From an uncultured Alphaproteobacteria bacterium (lineage in GTDB: Bacteria; Pseudomonadota; Alphaproteobacteria; Micropepsales; Micropepsaceae), in contig CAIUCH010000011.1 of NCBI GenBank assembly GCA_903897605.1, positions 1 to 39,036 of the forward strand: DNA of 39,036 bases, given 5' to 3'. Shown piece by piece: positions 1 through 7,366 of the stretch. The position numbers were made by a program, and so were the translations under genes. Below the pieces are notes generated by a model, which did no database searches, had not been told where the DNA came from, and worked only from the letters and a program-made list of their open reading frames with translations. How positions within the stretch are numbered: the first letter of the stretch is position 1; the number at the start of each line of letters is the position of its first letter.

Positions 1-105
1 CCACACTCATCGCTGGGATATCGGCCACCAGCGCCAGAAGCAATCTGCTGGCCGCCCGATCCGCCGGTCAGCAACAAGGTGGCGCAAACGCCGCCACTGA
101 ACTAA
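1..105 (+). CDS. IS3-family transposase (OrfB), C-terminal fragment
   Basis: Only the last 34 codons are present, ending in TAA at 103-105. The translation begins [15 protein letters not shown], the C-terminal signature of the rve integrase domain in IS3-family OrfB transposases. The DDE catalytic residues lie upstream, outside the window. The gene is partial only because the window starts here, not because it is visibly mutated. An inverted copy ends at 38931, and a related but different fragment lies at 32898-33200. Confidence 0.85.
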   Translation, partial: PHSSLGYRPPAPEAICWPPDPPVSNKVAQTPPLN

Positions 106-139
106 CATCGCAACTGGACCACTCAGTGGGGGCCGGTCA
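1..139 (+). mobile_element. Right end of an IS3-family insertion sequence (partial)
   Basis: This is the terminal 139 bases of an IS, made of the last codons of its transposase and about 34 non-coding bases ending in GGTCA. IS3-family elements usually start TG and end CA, which fits. The same 139 bases occur in reverse complement at 38897-39036. Immediately inside the end, a monooxygenase gene on the minus strand is broken, which fixes the IS boundary at base 139. The rest of the element lies outside the window, so its length, left inverted repeat and target duplication cannot be seen. Confidence 0.85.
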
Positions 140-646
140 GTGATGGGCGCTGCTATGCGATAGGTATTGCGGCCCGAGCGCCGAGAAGACCTCTGGCACA
201 TGCATAAAATGCGTCACGCCCACGGCCATAACGACCCTACGCACCGCGACATGTTCACCATCGTCAAGCGCGAGATCAAAGCCCGCGCCCGCCTCGGTAA
301 TCGCGGTGACGGAGCGTTCATCCAGCTCTGGCACGAAGCGCCGCTGAAAATCGAGTGCATAGGCATTGAACTCAGCAAGCGGAACAGGCAGGGCTTCGTC
401 GTAGGTGATGCCGTTCTCGAGGCAATAGTCCCTAAGTGTGTACGCACCGAACGGCGCGGACAGGCAAGAGGCGAAACGATCAGATTTCAGCGTCATGCCC
501 TTGGGCATGTGGAAACGCCAGGTGGTCATGGGTTTTCCGAATATCCGGAAATCGACGCCCAGATGACGCAAATGTGCCGCCACCGAAAGCCCATAGGGGC
601 CCGCGCCGACAATCGCTACGTCAGGAACCTTGGTAGCCCCGCCCAC
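137..646 (-). pseudogene. FAD-dependent monooxygenase-like protein, 3' end removed by IS insertion
   Basis: About 169 residues survive. An N-terminal Rossmann FAD-binding motif, GAGPYG, sits at residues 14-19, followed by sequence typical of the flavin-containing or ornithine/lysine N-monooxygenase-like group of NAD(P)-binding proteins. The frame stops at TGA (137-139), which is the first codon of the IS end, straight after SHSSAHH, a motif in mid-protein in this family. The NADP-binding half and the C-terminus are therefore missing. The start chosen is GTG at 646, without a convincing ribosome site; no better start lies before the upstream in-frame stop. Intact relatives are roughly twice this length, so activity is unlikely. 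Confidence 0.8.
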
Positions 647-946
647 CTGAAAACCGAATAAAAAATCAGAATAGATTTAGAGGTGTGCGATCGGCATCCC
701 CTTCGCGGGTGAAATCTCGCGGTAATCTTAATGGTTGAGGACGATACCGACGGAAGTCGGACGGAAATTCCAACACACACATCCGAGCGAGTAGAGTATT
801 GGCGGAGCCGGAGTCCGTCCAAGCCAGCCGATTTATCCAAAGAAATGATCGGCTTACTCATCGAGTGGTGTTTTAGTCCACAAGGTGAGCAACAGCTCTT
901 CAGACCGTTGGGGTAGCCGTCAAACAAATACCTTCCGCCGGCTGTG
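647..946. other. Intergenic stretch, nothing recognised
   Basis: About 300 bases lie between the broken monooxygenase and the GH2 stop codon. A 61-codon open frame (731-916, plus) has no recognisable family, no clear ribosome site and no supporting context, so it is not called as a gene. No strong hairpin was found. Confidence 0.4.
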
Positions 947-3454
947 CTAGCTGACTGATGGCCTGCGCGCAGCCTTTTTGGACTTAATGACGATCTTGGC
1001 TGGCGTCAGCGCGGTCTCGTCCTCGCCTTCTTTTACCGCCTCGATATGAATCTCGCCCGGCTCCCGGTTGGACTGGATGATGATCTGCGCCAGTCCACTG
1101 AAGACGGAACGGATCCTGCCTTTGTCGCTTTCCAGGCAGTTGGGATCACCGTTGCCCACGCCGATCAATCGGCCGGCGCCCGAGACATTAAAACCGACCG
1201 GATTGCGCGCGGTGGGGACCGGGCGGCCTTCCTTGTCGAGCACTTCAACCTTGATCAGTGCGATGTCCTCTCCGTCGGCGTTGATCTCTTCACGATCCGG
1301 CGTGAGCCGAATGGAGGCCGGATCGCCGGTCGTCTGGCGCCGTTCGACCAGCGCCACCTTGCCATCTTTTTTACCGCGGGCTTCGATATCGCCAGCGGTG
1401 AATTTCACCTTCCACTCCAAATGACCGAGATGGGGAACCTTCTGGCTGCCCAGGCTTTTGCCATTGAGAAAGAGTTCGACGTCATCCAGATTTGAAAATA
1501 CCCAGACAGAAATCGCTTCTCCTTCGCGGCCCTGGAAATTCCAGTGCGGAAATAGGTGCAGCGCGGGCTCTTTTCCCCACCAAGCCTTGTAATAATAGAA
1601 GGCGTCCTTGGGGTAGCCGCACGTATCGACAATTCCGAATTGCGAACTGACGGAGGGCCATCCATAAGGTGTCGGTTCGCCGCGATAATCAAAGCCAGTC
1701 CATGCGAATCCGCCCGCCTCCCAGTCGCGGGTCGCGTGGAATTTCCACCATTGTTCGGCCGTCTCGCCCCAGGGAACGGGATCGACATCATAGGCGCTAA
1801 GAGTGTTGCGCAATTTGTCGGTGGCATAGACGCCCCGCGTGGCGATGGCGCTAGCGGTCTCCGATCCATAGACCGGGCGAGTTGGGTTTTTCTGATGGAA
1901 CGCGTCCGGCAAGTCGAGCTTGTAGTTGAAGCCAATAACGTCGAGCGGCTCGGAAATGCCCTGCTTATTGTCACCGTTGACGGCGGCCGAAACAGGCCGC
2001 GTGGGGTCGAGTTCATGGCAGCGCCGCACCATGGATGCGCCGATCCTTGCCCCCTGTTCCGCCGCCGATTGCTGCAGTTCCCACTCTTCGTTGCCGAGGG
2101 ACCAAAGAATGATCGCGGGAGAATTCCGATAGCGCTTCACCATCGTTTCCAACTGCGCCATGGCTTCGGGATTCGAGCTCATTTGGCGGGTCTCGCACAT
2201 CATCATCACGCCCATGCGATCGCAGGCATCGACCCATTCTTGCGTGGGCATATTGTGCGAGGATCGCACCGCGTTGGACCCCATTTCCTTGAGCACGCCC
2301 ATGCGGAAATACTGCAAACGGTCCGGCAAAGCGGCGCCCACGCCGGCATGATCCTGATGATTGCAGGTGCCTTGAATCTTGAGCGATTTTCCATTGAGAA
2401 AGAAACCCTTGTCGGGCGTGAAAACCGCCGTGCGAATGCCAAAACCAATACGCTCGGCATCGCAAATTCCGCCCGCGGATTCGACGCTTACGATCACGGA
2501 ATAAAGCTTTGGATCATCGATAGACCAAAGCGCGGGATCGGCAATATGGGCCGTGGCCGCGTATCTCGCCGAACCGTCCGCGACAATGGATTGGGCCGGG
2601 GACATGGCGGTGGCGACAATCTTGCCGTCCGCAGCGGCGATTTGCCAGGTGACGCGCGCTTCGGCGGTGTGGGCGCCATCATTTTGCACAATCGTCGAAA
2701 GCTCCACCGAGGAATCCTTGCCCTCGACCGAGGCACGAGCCGTACTCTCCCATTTGCCGACATGAAGCGGGTCCATCTTGGTCAACCATACGTGGCGATA
2801 AAGGCCGGCTCCCTCGTAAAACCAGCCATCGCCAAAGCTCGCGTCGGCGCGGACGGTGATACAATTCCTCGCGCCATAGCTTAGAAAGTCGGTGAGGTCG
2901 AAGTGGAACGGGGCGTAGCCATTGTCGTTGCGGCCGATAAAGCAGCCATTGACCCAAACCAGCACGCTCCGAAAGGCACCATCGAAATCGACCGTGATCC
3001 GGCGCCCCTTATCGGTGGCGGGAATATCGAAGTTGCGCCGGTACCAGCCCACGCTTGTCTCCGGATAATGCCGGCCCAGCGGCTTGTAGCCATGCGTTTT
3101 CAATGCCTCGTCGCGCATGAAGGGCAGCTCCACCGCCCAATCGTGGGGCAGCTGCAGGCTGCGCCATTTGGAATCGTCATATTCAACCTTGGCGAATGCA
3201 AATTCCCCTGTTCTGGCGAAATCGCCTTGATCCATGCCGAAGCCAAGATCGCGCGCCGGATCGGCGGCATGCCCAAGTTGAAATTTCCAGTCGAAATCGA
3301 AGAGAAGCCGCTCGCGCGGCGCCAGGGGAATATCGGATTTGGCGGCCGCCGCCAATGCCGTCTGAGCGCGCGCCCAACTTGAGCCAAGCAGCAGCGAGGA
3401 AGTGGAGAAAGCGAGACTTGAGCGAAGCAAATTCCGGCGAGACAATTCGGACAT
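947..3454 (-). CDS. Tat-exported glycoside hydrolase family 2 (beta-galactosidase-like)
   Basis: An 835-residue enzyme predicted to cleave beta-galactoside or related beta-glycoside bonds. The N-terminus has a twin-arginine signal (SRRNLLRSS, then a hydrophobic stretch and an ARA/Q-type cleavage site near residue 31). A sugar-binding jelly roll covers about 45-225, an Ig-like domain about 230-340, and the TIM barrel about 340-620. The acid/base is E456 in SLGNEEW and the probable nucleophile is E532 in VYGSETAS. A DUF4982-like domain follows (about 628-700), then a C-terminal Ig/invasin-like domain (about 711-815). This architecture is usual in secreted GH2 enzymes of polysaccharide-degrading bacteria. 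A GH32 gene on the same strand lies 212 bases upstream. The exact substrate cannot be told from sequence; beta-glucuronidase or another GH2 activity is possible. Confidence 0.9.
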   Translation of the reverse strand: MSELSRRNLLRSSLAFSTSSLLLGSSWARAQTALAAAAKSDIPLAPRERLLFDFDWKFQLGHAADPARDLGFGMDQGDFARTGEFAFAKVEYDDSKWRSLQLPHDWAVELPFMRDEALKTHGYKPLGRHYPETSVGWYRRNFDIPATDKGRRITVDFDGAFRSVLVWVNGCFIGRNDNGYAPFHFDLTDFLSYGARNCITVRADASFGDGWFYEGAGLYRHVWLTKMDPLHVGKWESTARASVEGKDSSVELSTIVQNDGAHTAEARVTWQIAAADGKIVATAMSPAQSIVADGSARYAATAHIADPALWSIDDPKLYSVIVSVESAGGICDAERIGFGIRTAVFTPDKGFFLNGKSLKIQGTCNHQDHAGVGAALPDRLQYFRMGVLKEMGSNAVRSSHNMPTQEWVDACDRMGVMMMCETRQMSSNPEAMAQLETMVKRYRNSPAIILWSLGNEEWELQQSAAEQGARIGASMVRRCHELDPTRPVSAAVNGDNKQGISEPLDVIGFNYKLDLPDAFHQKNPTRPVYGSETASAIATRGVYATDKLRNTLSAYDVDPVPWGETAEQWWKFHATRDWEAGGFAWTGFDYRGEPTPYGWPSVSSQFGIVDTCGYPKDAFYYYKAWWGKEPALHLFPHWNFQGREGEAISVWVFSNLDDVELFLNGKSLGSQKVPHLGHLEWKVKFTAGDIEARGKKDGKVALVERRQTTGDPASIRLTPDREEINADGEDIALIKVEVLDKEGRPVPTARNPVGFNVSGAGRLIGVGNGDPNCLESDKGRIRSVFSGLAQIIIQSNREPGEIHIEAVKEGEDETALTPAKIVIKSKKAARRPSVS

Positions 3455-3623
3455 GGAAAATAACCTTTGCTGGAGTTTAATCGGTCAGTGGCGCTGCGCG
3501 CGCGTGGACAATCTGGAACATTCCAAATCGAGCGCGGCTAGAGCGGAAAACACACTTCGGTCATTGCTCGTCCGGGGTTCATGTCATGGCATTTTTTCCA
3601 AAATCGATAACTAGGGGAGCATT

Positions 3624-3641
3624 TTTGAAATGCACTTCAAA
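3624..3641. promoter_or_regulatory. Near-perfect 18 bp palindrome upstream of the GH2 gene
   Basis: TTTGAAATGCACTTCAAA reads as TTTGAA-R-TGCA-Y-TTCAAA, with 16 of 18 positions symmetric. It lies between the GH32 stop (3667) and the GH2 start (3454), about 170 bases upstream of the latter. Its size and symmetry fit a dimeric regulator operator, LacI/GntR style. A weaker 12 bp inverted repeat, TGGAACATTCCA, lies at 3514-3525, nearer the start. No regulator gene is present in the window. It could also be a weak hairpin ending the GH32 transcript. Confidence 0.35.
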
Positions 3642-3666
3642 CCCCAATCGCTCGCCCTCCACCGGT

Positions 3667-5247
3667 TTAAGTGGTCAGCCGATCGGAGGAAATGGGATTG
3701 ATCGTCCAGCAATCGAGCGCTGAAACGCTGCCGAGAGAGGAATCGAAGCTTTCGGTAATCCGCAAGCGCATTGGCGCATTCCAGGTTCGGTAAACGCGCG
3801 CTGTGACGGCGATGGAACGATTGACAATAGCCTCAAGCACCGAAGCGTCCAGAAAGAGACGCAGTTCATGGCCGCCTGCGGTTCGCGGCGCGAGCGGAAC
3901 GACGTGTCCCGCAATTTCCAATTCCTTGCCGCTGTTTTGTGGATGATAGGCAATGGAAAAAATCGTCGCGTCGTCGGTGCCCAATCGCAATTCGAAGGGC
4001 TCGGAGCCGAACCGCAATGCCAGTTCGGCGGAGGGCCGATCCAATTGGAAGTTGCGAAGGGCATCGCGCCGTGCCGCCGGATTGTCCGGCCCCGGCAGCG
4101 ACCATAATGCGCCGCGCAATGACTCGGTTTCCTCGGCGAAATCGATGACCAGATTGCCGTCATTATCGATCGAAAGCACGCGCGGCAATGACATGGAGCC
4201 GGACCATCCGGCCGCGCTGAATTCGGCCTCGGGACGCGTTTCCGGAATCCACCCCCACAAAATGCGCCGATTGTCGGGTGCGAGCTGGCTCTTGGGCGCG
4301 TAATAATTTCCGTGGTCCAGCACACCCCGTTTTTGCGCGTGAAACACCAATTCCTTTGAATCGAATTCGCCCGACTCCCAGAATACTTTGCCTGCCGTCG
4401 AATAAAAAAGCAGGTGCTTGTCGCCCAAGGCGAAGAAATCCGGGCACTCCCACATCTCGCCCGCGGCCACGGGATTGGACGCCTGCGCATCGGTGCGTTT
4501 GCCGGAGGCCAGGGGATGGTCAAGCGCTTCCCAATGCTGCAGGTCGGAAGAGCGATAAAGAAGAACGCGCCCACCTTCTCCATAGAGACCGGACCCGATG
4601 CCGAGATACCAGACTTGATCCTGTTGCCAAAGAAACGGATCGCGAAATCCCGCGATCCGCGGCTCGTCGGGCGGAAGTATCACCGGCTCCGGGAATTTCT
4701 CCAGTTTCAGCAATTGCGGATCGCGGGAAGTTGCCAATGCAACGACTTCTCGAAAATTGTGGGCGCCGTCGCGCAGCGTGGCTTGGGCGGCCGGCACCGA
4801 CTGAACGCCGGTGTACAAAAAATGTGCTGTGCCGCGATGGATAACGCCGCTTCCGGAAAAGCAGCCATCCGTGTCGTATCCGCCGGTCGTGGGGCCCAGC
4901 GCAACCGGAAGATGCTTCCAATGAATCATGTCAGGGCTGACGGTGTGATTCCAATGCATGTCGCCCCAAACCGCGGCATTGGGATTGTACTGGAAAAACA
5001 TATGGTAATTGCCATTCCAGTAGATCGGTCCGTTCGGATCGTTCATCCAGTTTCGCTTGGGCAGGAGATGAAATTGCGGACGCAGCAGATCCGCGGCAAG
5101 AGCGAATTGCGGGATTTGGCCAGCGGCGTCCGCGGCGAAGGCACGGGCAGTCCGAAAAGAAGGGATCGCGGCTCCAAGAAGGGAGAGCAATTTCATGAAT
5201 GTCCGGCGCGAAGTCGGATATGGAGGGATCATGTGCCTGGCCGACAT
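3667..5247 (-). CDS. Tat-exported glycoside hydrolase family 32 (levanase/invertase-like)
   Basis: A 526-residue enzyme expected to hydrolyse beta-fructosides such as levan, inulin or sucrose. The N-terminus carries a twin-arginine signal (SRRTFMK at residues 13-19), so export as a folded protein is expected. The five-bladed propeller shows all three catalytic GH32 motifs: nucleophile D70 in WMNDPNG, the transition-state stabiliser in FRDP (D203), and the acid/base E267 in WECPD. The C-terminal beta-sandwich (about 390-515) includes LFLDASVLEAIVN, typical of GH32C. ATG at 5247 was chosen; a second in-frame ATG 15 bases downstream is possible. It lies upstream of the GH2 gene on the same strand and is divergent from the deacetylase at 5576. 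Levanase versus invertase activity is not resolved. Confidence 0.92.
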   Translation of the reverse strand: MSARHMIPPYPTSRRTFMKLLSLLGAAIPSFRTARAFAADAAGQIPQFALAADLLRPQFHLLPKRNWMNDPNGPIYWNGNYHMFFQYNPNAAVWGDMHWNHTVSPDMIHWKHLPVALGPTTGGYDTDGCFSGSGVIHRGTAHFLYTGVQSVPAAQATLRDGAHNFREVVALATSRDPQLLKLEKFPEPVILPPDEPRIAGFRDPFLWQQDQVWYLGIGSGLYGEGGRVLLYRSSDLQHWEALDHPLASGKRTDAQASNPVAAGEMWECPDFFALGDKHLLFYSTAGKVFWESGEFDSKELVFHAQKRGVLDHGNYYAPKSQLAPDNRRILWGWIPETRPEAEFSAAGWSGSMSLPRVLSIDNDGNLVIDFAEETESLRGALWSLPGPDNPAARRDALRNFQLDRPSAELALRFGSEPFELRLGTDDATIFSIAYHPQNSGKELEIAGHVVPLAPRTAGGHELRLFLDASVLEAIVNRSIAVTARVYRTWNAPMRLRITESFDSSLGSVSALDCWTINPISSDRLTT

Positions 5248-5575
5248 GTGAATTCGAATTCCCCCAGATGGGCAACCAATCCTGCCATCCGCCGGCCACT
5301 ATAGCTCCGGCGGCGGCTTGCGAACAACGCCAGACCGGCCGGCGGATATTTGTACCAACGGCACAAAAAGTTTGCCGCATCAATGGGGCATGGCCTGGGT
5401 ATTGGGGAGGGGCAGGAGAGATTAATTCTGATCGGGTGCCCTGTGACGTTTGGGCATCAATTTGACAGCGGTTTGTGGGCGTCCATTGAGCGCGTTTGCG
5501 AAAGCGGGATCAGTGGATCGGAACTGCGAGTCCTTGTAACCTAGGCATTCAAATACGAATCGATCGGGGCGGGCA
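5248..5575. promoter_or_regulatory. Divergent intergenic region between GH32 and the deacetylase
   Basis: These 328 bases carry no gene and must hold promoters for both directions. A TTGACA hexamer sits at 5462-5467, but no good -10 box follows at the usual distance. A perfect 12 bp palindrome GAATTCGAATTC (5250-5261) lies directly upstream of the GH32 start, and an inverted repeat TTTGT...ACAAA lies near 5350-5370. None is conclusive as an operator. Confidence 0.35.
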
Positions 5576-7357
5576 ATGTTCCAGAGAATTCTTGTCACCA
5601 TTTTTCTGCTGACCATGGCCCTTCCGCTGCGCGCGGCCGAGCAATTGAAACCTTACCGCGTGCTGATCGTGATCTCCGATCAATGGAAGGATCCGCGCAG
5701 TTTCCTGGTCAGTGGGGGCGGCGAATTTCAAACCCTGGTGACCATGTTCAAATCCTGGGGCATTCCATTCGACATTCTGCGGCTGGACCAGACCCTGATG
5801 GACCCCAGTCACTTCGCGGATTACGCCGGCAAGGCGCGCTATGGCGCGATCCTGTGGGACGTTCCGGGCGAAGTTTCGCAAGCGGATCAAACGCTAGTGG
5901 TCGACGCGGTGCAGAAGTTGCATATCTCGCTGATCGCGATCGGCGATCGCATCCGCCAGCCCGGCATTCAGAACCTGTTGGGCATCCACTTTAAGAGCGA
6001 ACACATGAACAGCGCCCATCAGACCGTCAAGAGCGACTCGTTCCTGCTGCGTGGCCTGGGATCGGACCTCAGGCTGCAGGGCCCGGACGTGATCTCCATG
6101 CAGCGCCCGCAAGTGGACGTGACCGATGCCAAAATTCTGGCCGATGCGGCTGGCGCGGCGGAGATCACCGAAAGAGAGATCGGCCCCGACACGCGCGCGA
6201 TATGGATCGGCGGCGACAGCGACCAGATGCTGCTCTATCAACCCATCCGCACGGCCTTGCGGCGGGCGGTTACCGAAGCGATCGGCTATTCGCTGACGAA
6301 ATCCTGGACAAAAACCATCATCCTGACCATGGACGACATGGGCAATGCGCAGAATGTCTGGCTGGAACATTGGCACTATCCGGCGCTGAGCGCCGAACAG
6401 ATCCGCCATTCCATGATCGAGCCCTTGAAAGCGCACCACGCCATCCTGTCCCTTAATATCGTTCCGGGCTTTGTCGACGATGCCCAGCACAGAATCGTTC
6501 CCACCTGGCGCCAGCAATTCACCGACGGTTTCGGAATCAAGCAGGACTACGTTTCGACCAAGAAGGGGCTCGATGAAGGCGTTGCAGCCGGCGTGCTGGA
6601 AATCGAGAGCCATGGCTGGACCCACATGCAACCGGATCTGGATTCGAAACCGGGGCCCTGGTGGGGATCGCCGCTGATGGATGCGCGGGCGGATGTCGGC
6701 TGGTATCGCGAATTCTATGACATCCCCAGGAATCGTGAAGTCCCTGCCGCCGAGCAGTCATTCCACATGCAACAATCGGCGGACTGGATCGGGCACGAAT
6801 TCGGCCAGGTGCCGCTCGAATTCTCGACTGGCGGAAACGGCATTTCCCGCAGTCCGGATAACAACACTTGGAGGCTCGCGGCGGAAGCGGGCTATGGCTA
6901 TTACGGCGGTTATCTGGGACGCGATCTGGCGGTCGAGGGCCGCGCGGACTCGAACGCCGATTTCGGCGGAAGCGATGACGTTCCGCTCCTGCTTCCGGCG
7001 CTGCCCGACGGGCATGACCGGGGCATCGGGCACGATCCCGAGGGATTTGCCAAAGTCTTTGATAAGTATCCGGGATATTTCTTCACCGGGCTGGACGAAT
7101 ATATCGGATACCAGCACGCGGACATTAATCTGACGTCGGGCGATTCAAAGCTGACCGTGTTTTACGATCCGCACTATTGCCGAGCGCTGTTGTCGAAGCC
7201 TTCGACATGGGATTTCAATGTCGCGGATTGGCTGCGTCCCCGTCTGCAGGGCTCACAGATTCTGGTTGACGGGAAAAGCCTGGGACCCGTGAAGAACGAG
7301 ACCCAGACCATCGCGTTTTCCGCAGGCGCAGAGAAGCATACGATAGAGTTGAAGTAA
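5576..7357 (+). CDS. Secreted polysaccharide deacetylase-like protein (NodB fold) with an extra N-terminal domain
   Basis: A 593-residue protein with a Sec signal peptide (about 1-21). Residues 27-240 resemble a Rossmann/glutamine-amidotransferase-like domain, as in uncharacterised proteins fused to deacetylases. The NodB-like part starts near 245 with the metal motif TMDDMG (D253, D254) and continues with SHGWTH (H346, H350), the H-x3-H pair that holds the metal in carbohydrate esterase family 4. The likely reaction is removal of N- or O-acetyl groups from a glycan in the periplasm or outside the cell. A short beta-rich tail ends the protein. The next gene, on the other strand, ends only 9 bases away and looks like an exo-glucosaminidase, which would suit a deacetylated amino-sugar product. 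The substrate is unknown. Confidence 0.75.
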   Translation: MFQRILVTIFLLTMALPLRAAEQLKPYRVLIVISDQWKDPRSFLVSGGGEFQTLVTMFKSWGIPFDILRLDQTLMDPSHFADYAGKARYGAILWDVPGEVSQADQTLVVDAVQKLHISLIAIGDRIRQPGIQNLLGIHFKSEHMNSAHQTVKSDSFLLRGLGSDLRLQGPDVISMQRPQVDVTDAKILADAAGAAEITEREIGPDTRAIWIGGDSDQMLLYQPIRTALRRAVTEAIGYSLTKSWTKTIILTMDDMGNAQNVWLEHWHYPALSAEQIRHSMIEPLKAHHAILSLNIVPGFVDDAQHRIVPTWRQQFTDGFGIKQDYVSTKKGLDEGVAAGVLEIESHGWTHMQPDLDSKPGPWWGSPLMDARADVGWYREFYDIPRNREVPAAEQSFHMQQSADWIGHEFGQVPLEFSTGGNGISRSPDNNTWRLAAEAGYGYYGGYLGRDLAVEGRADSNADFGGSDDVPLLLPALPDGHDRGIGHDPEGFAKVFDKYPGYFFTGLDEYIGYQHADINLTSGDSKLTVFYDPHYCRALLSKPSTWDFNVADWLRPRLQGSQILVDGKSLGPVKNETQTIAFSAGAEKHTIELK

Positions 7358-7366
7358 CGGCTCTGC

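Noticed and set aside
167..661. 164-codon plus-strand frame at the left end
   Set aside because: Antisense to the monooxygenase remnant with its GAGPYG motif; no family match.
731..916. 61-codon plus-strand frame between the monooxygenase and GH2
   Set aside because: No clear ribosome site, no motif and no context; not distinguishable from chance.
1556..2884. Long open frame of 442 codons on the plus strand
   Set aside because: It lies antisense to the GH2 gene with clear catalytic motifs; its own translation is low-complexity and without motifs.
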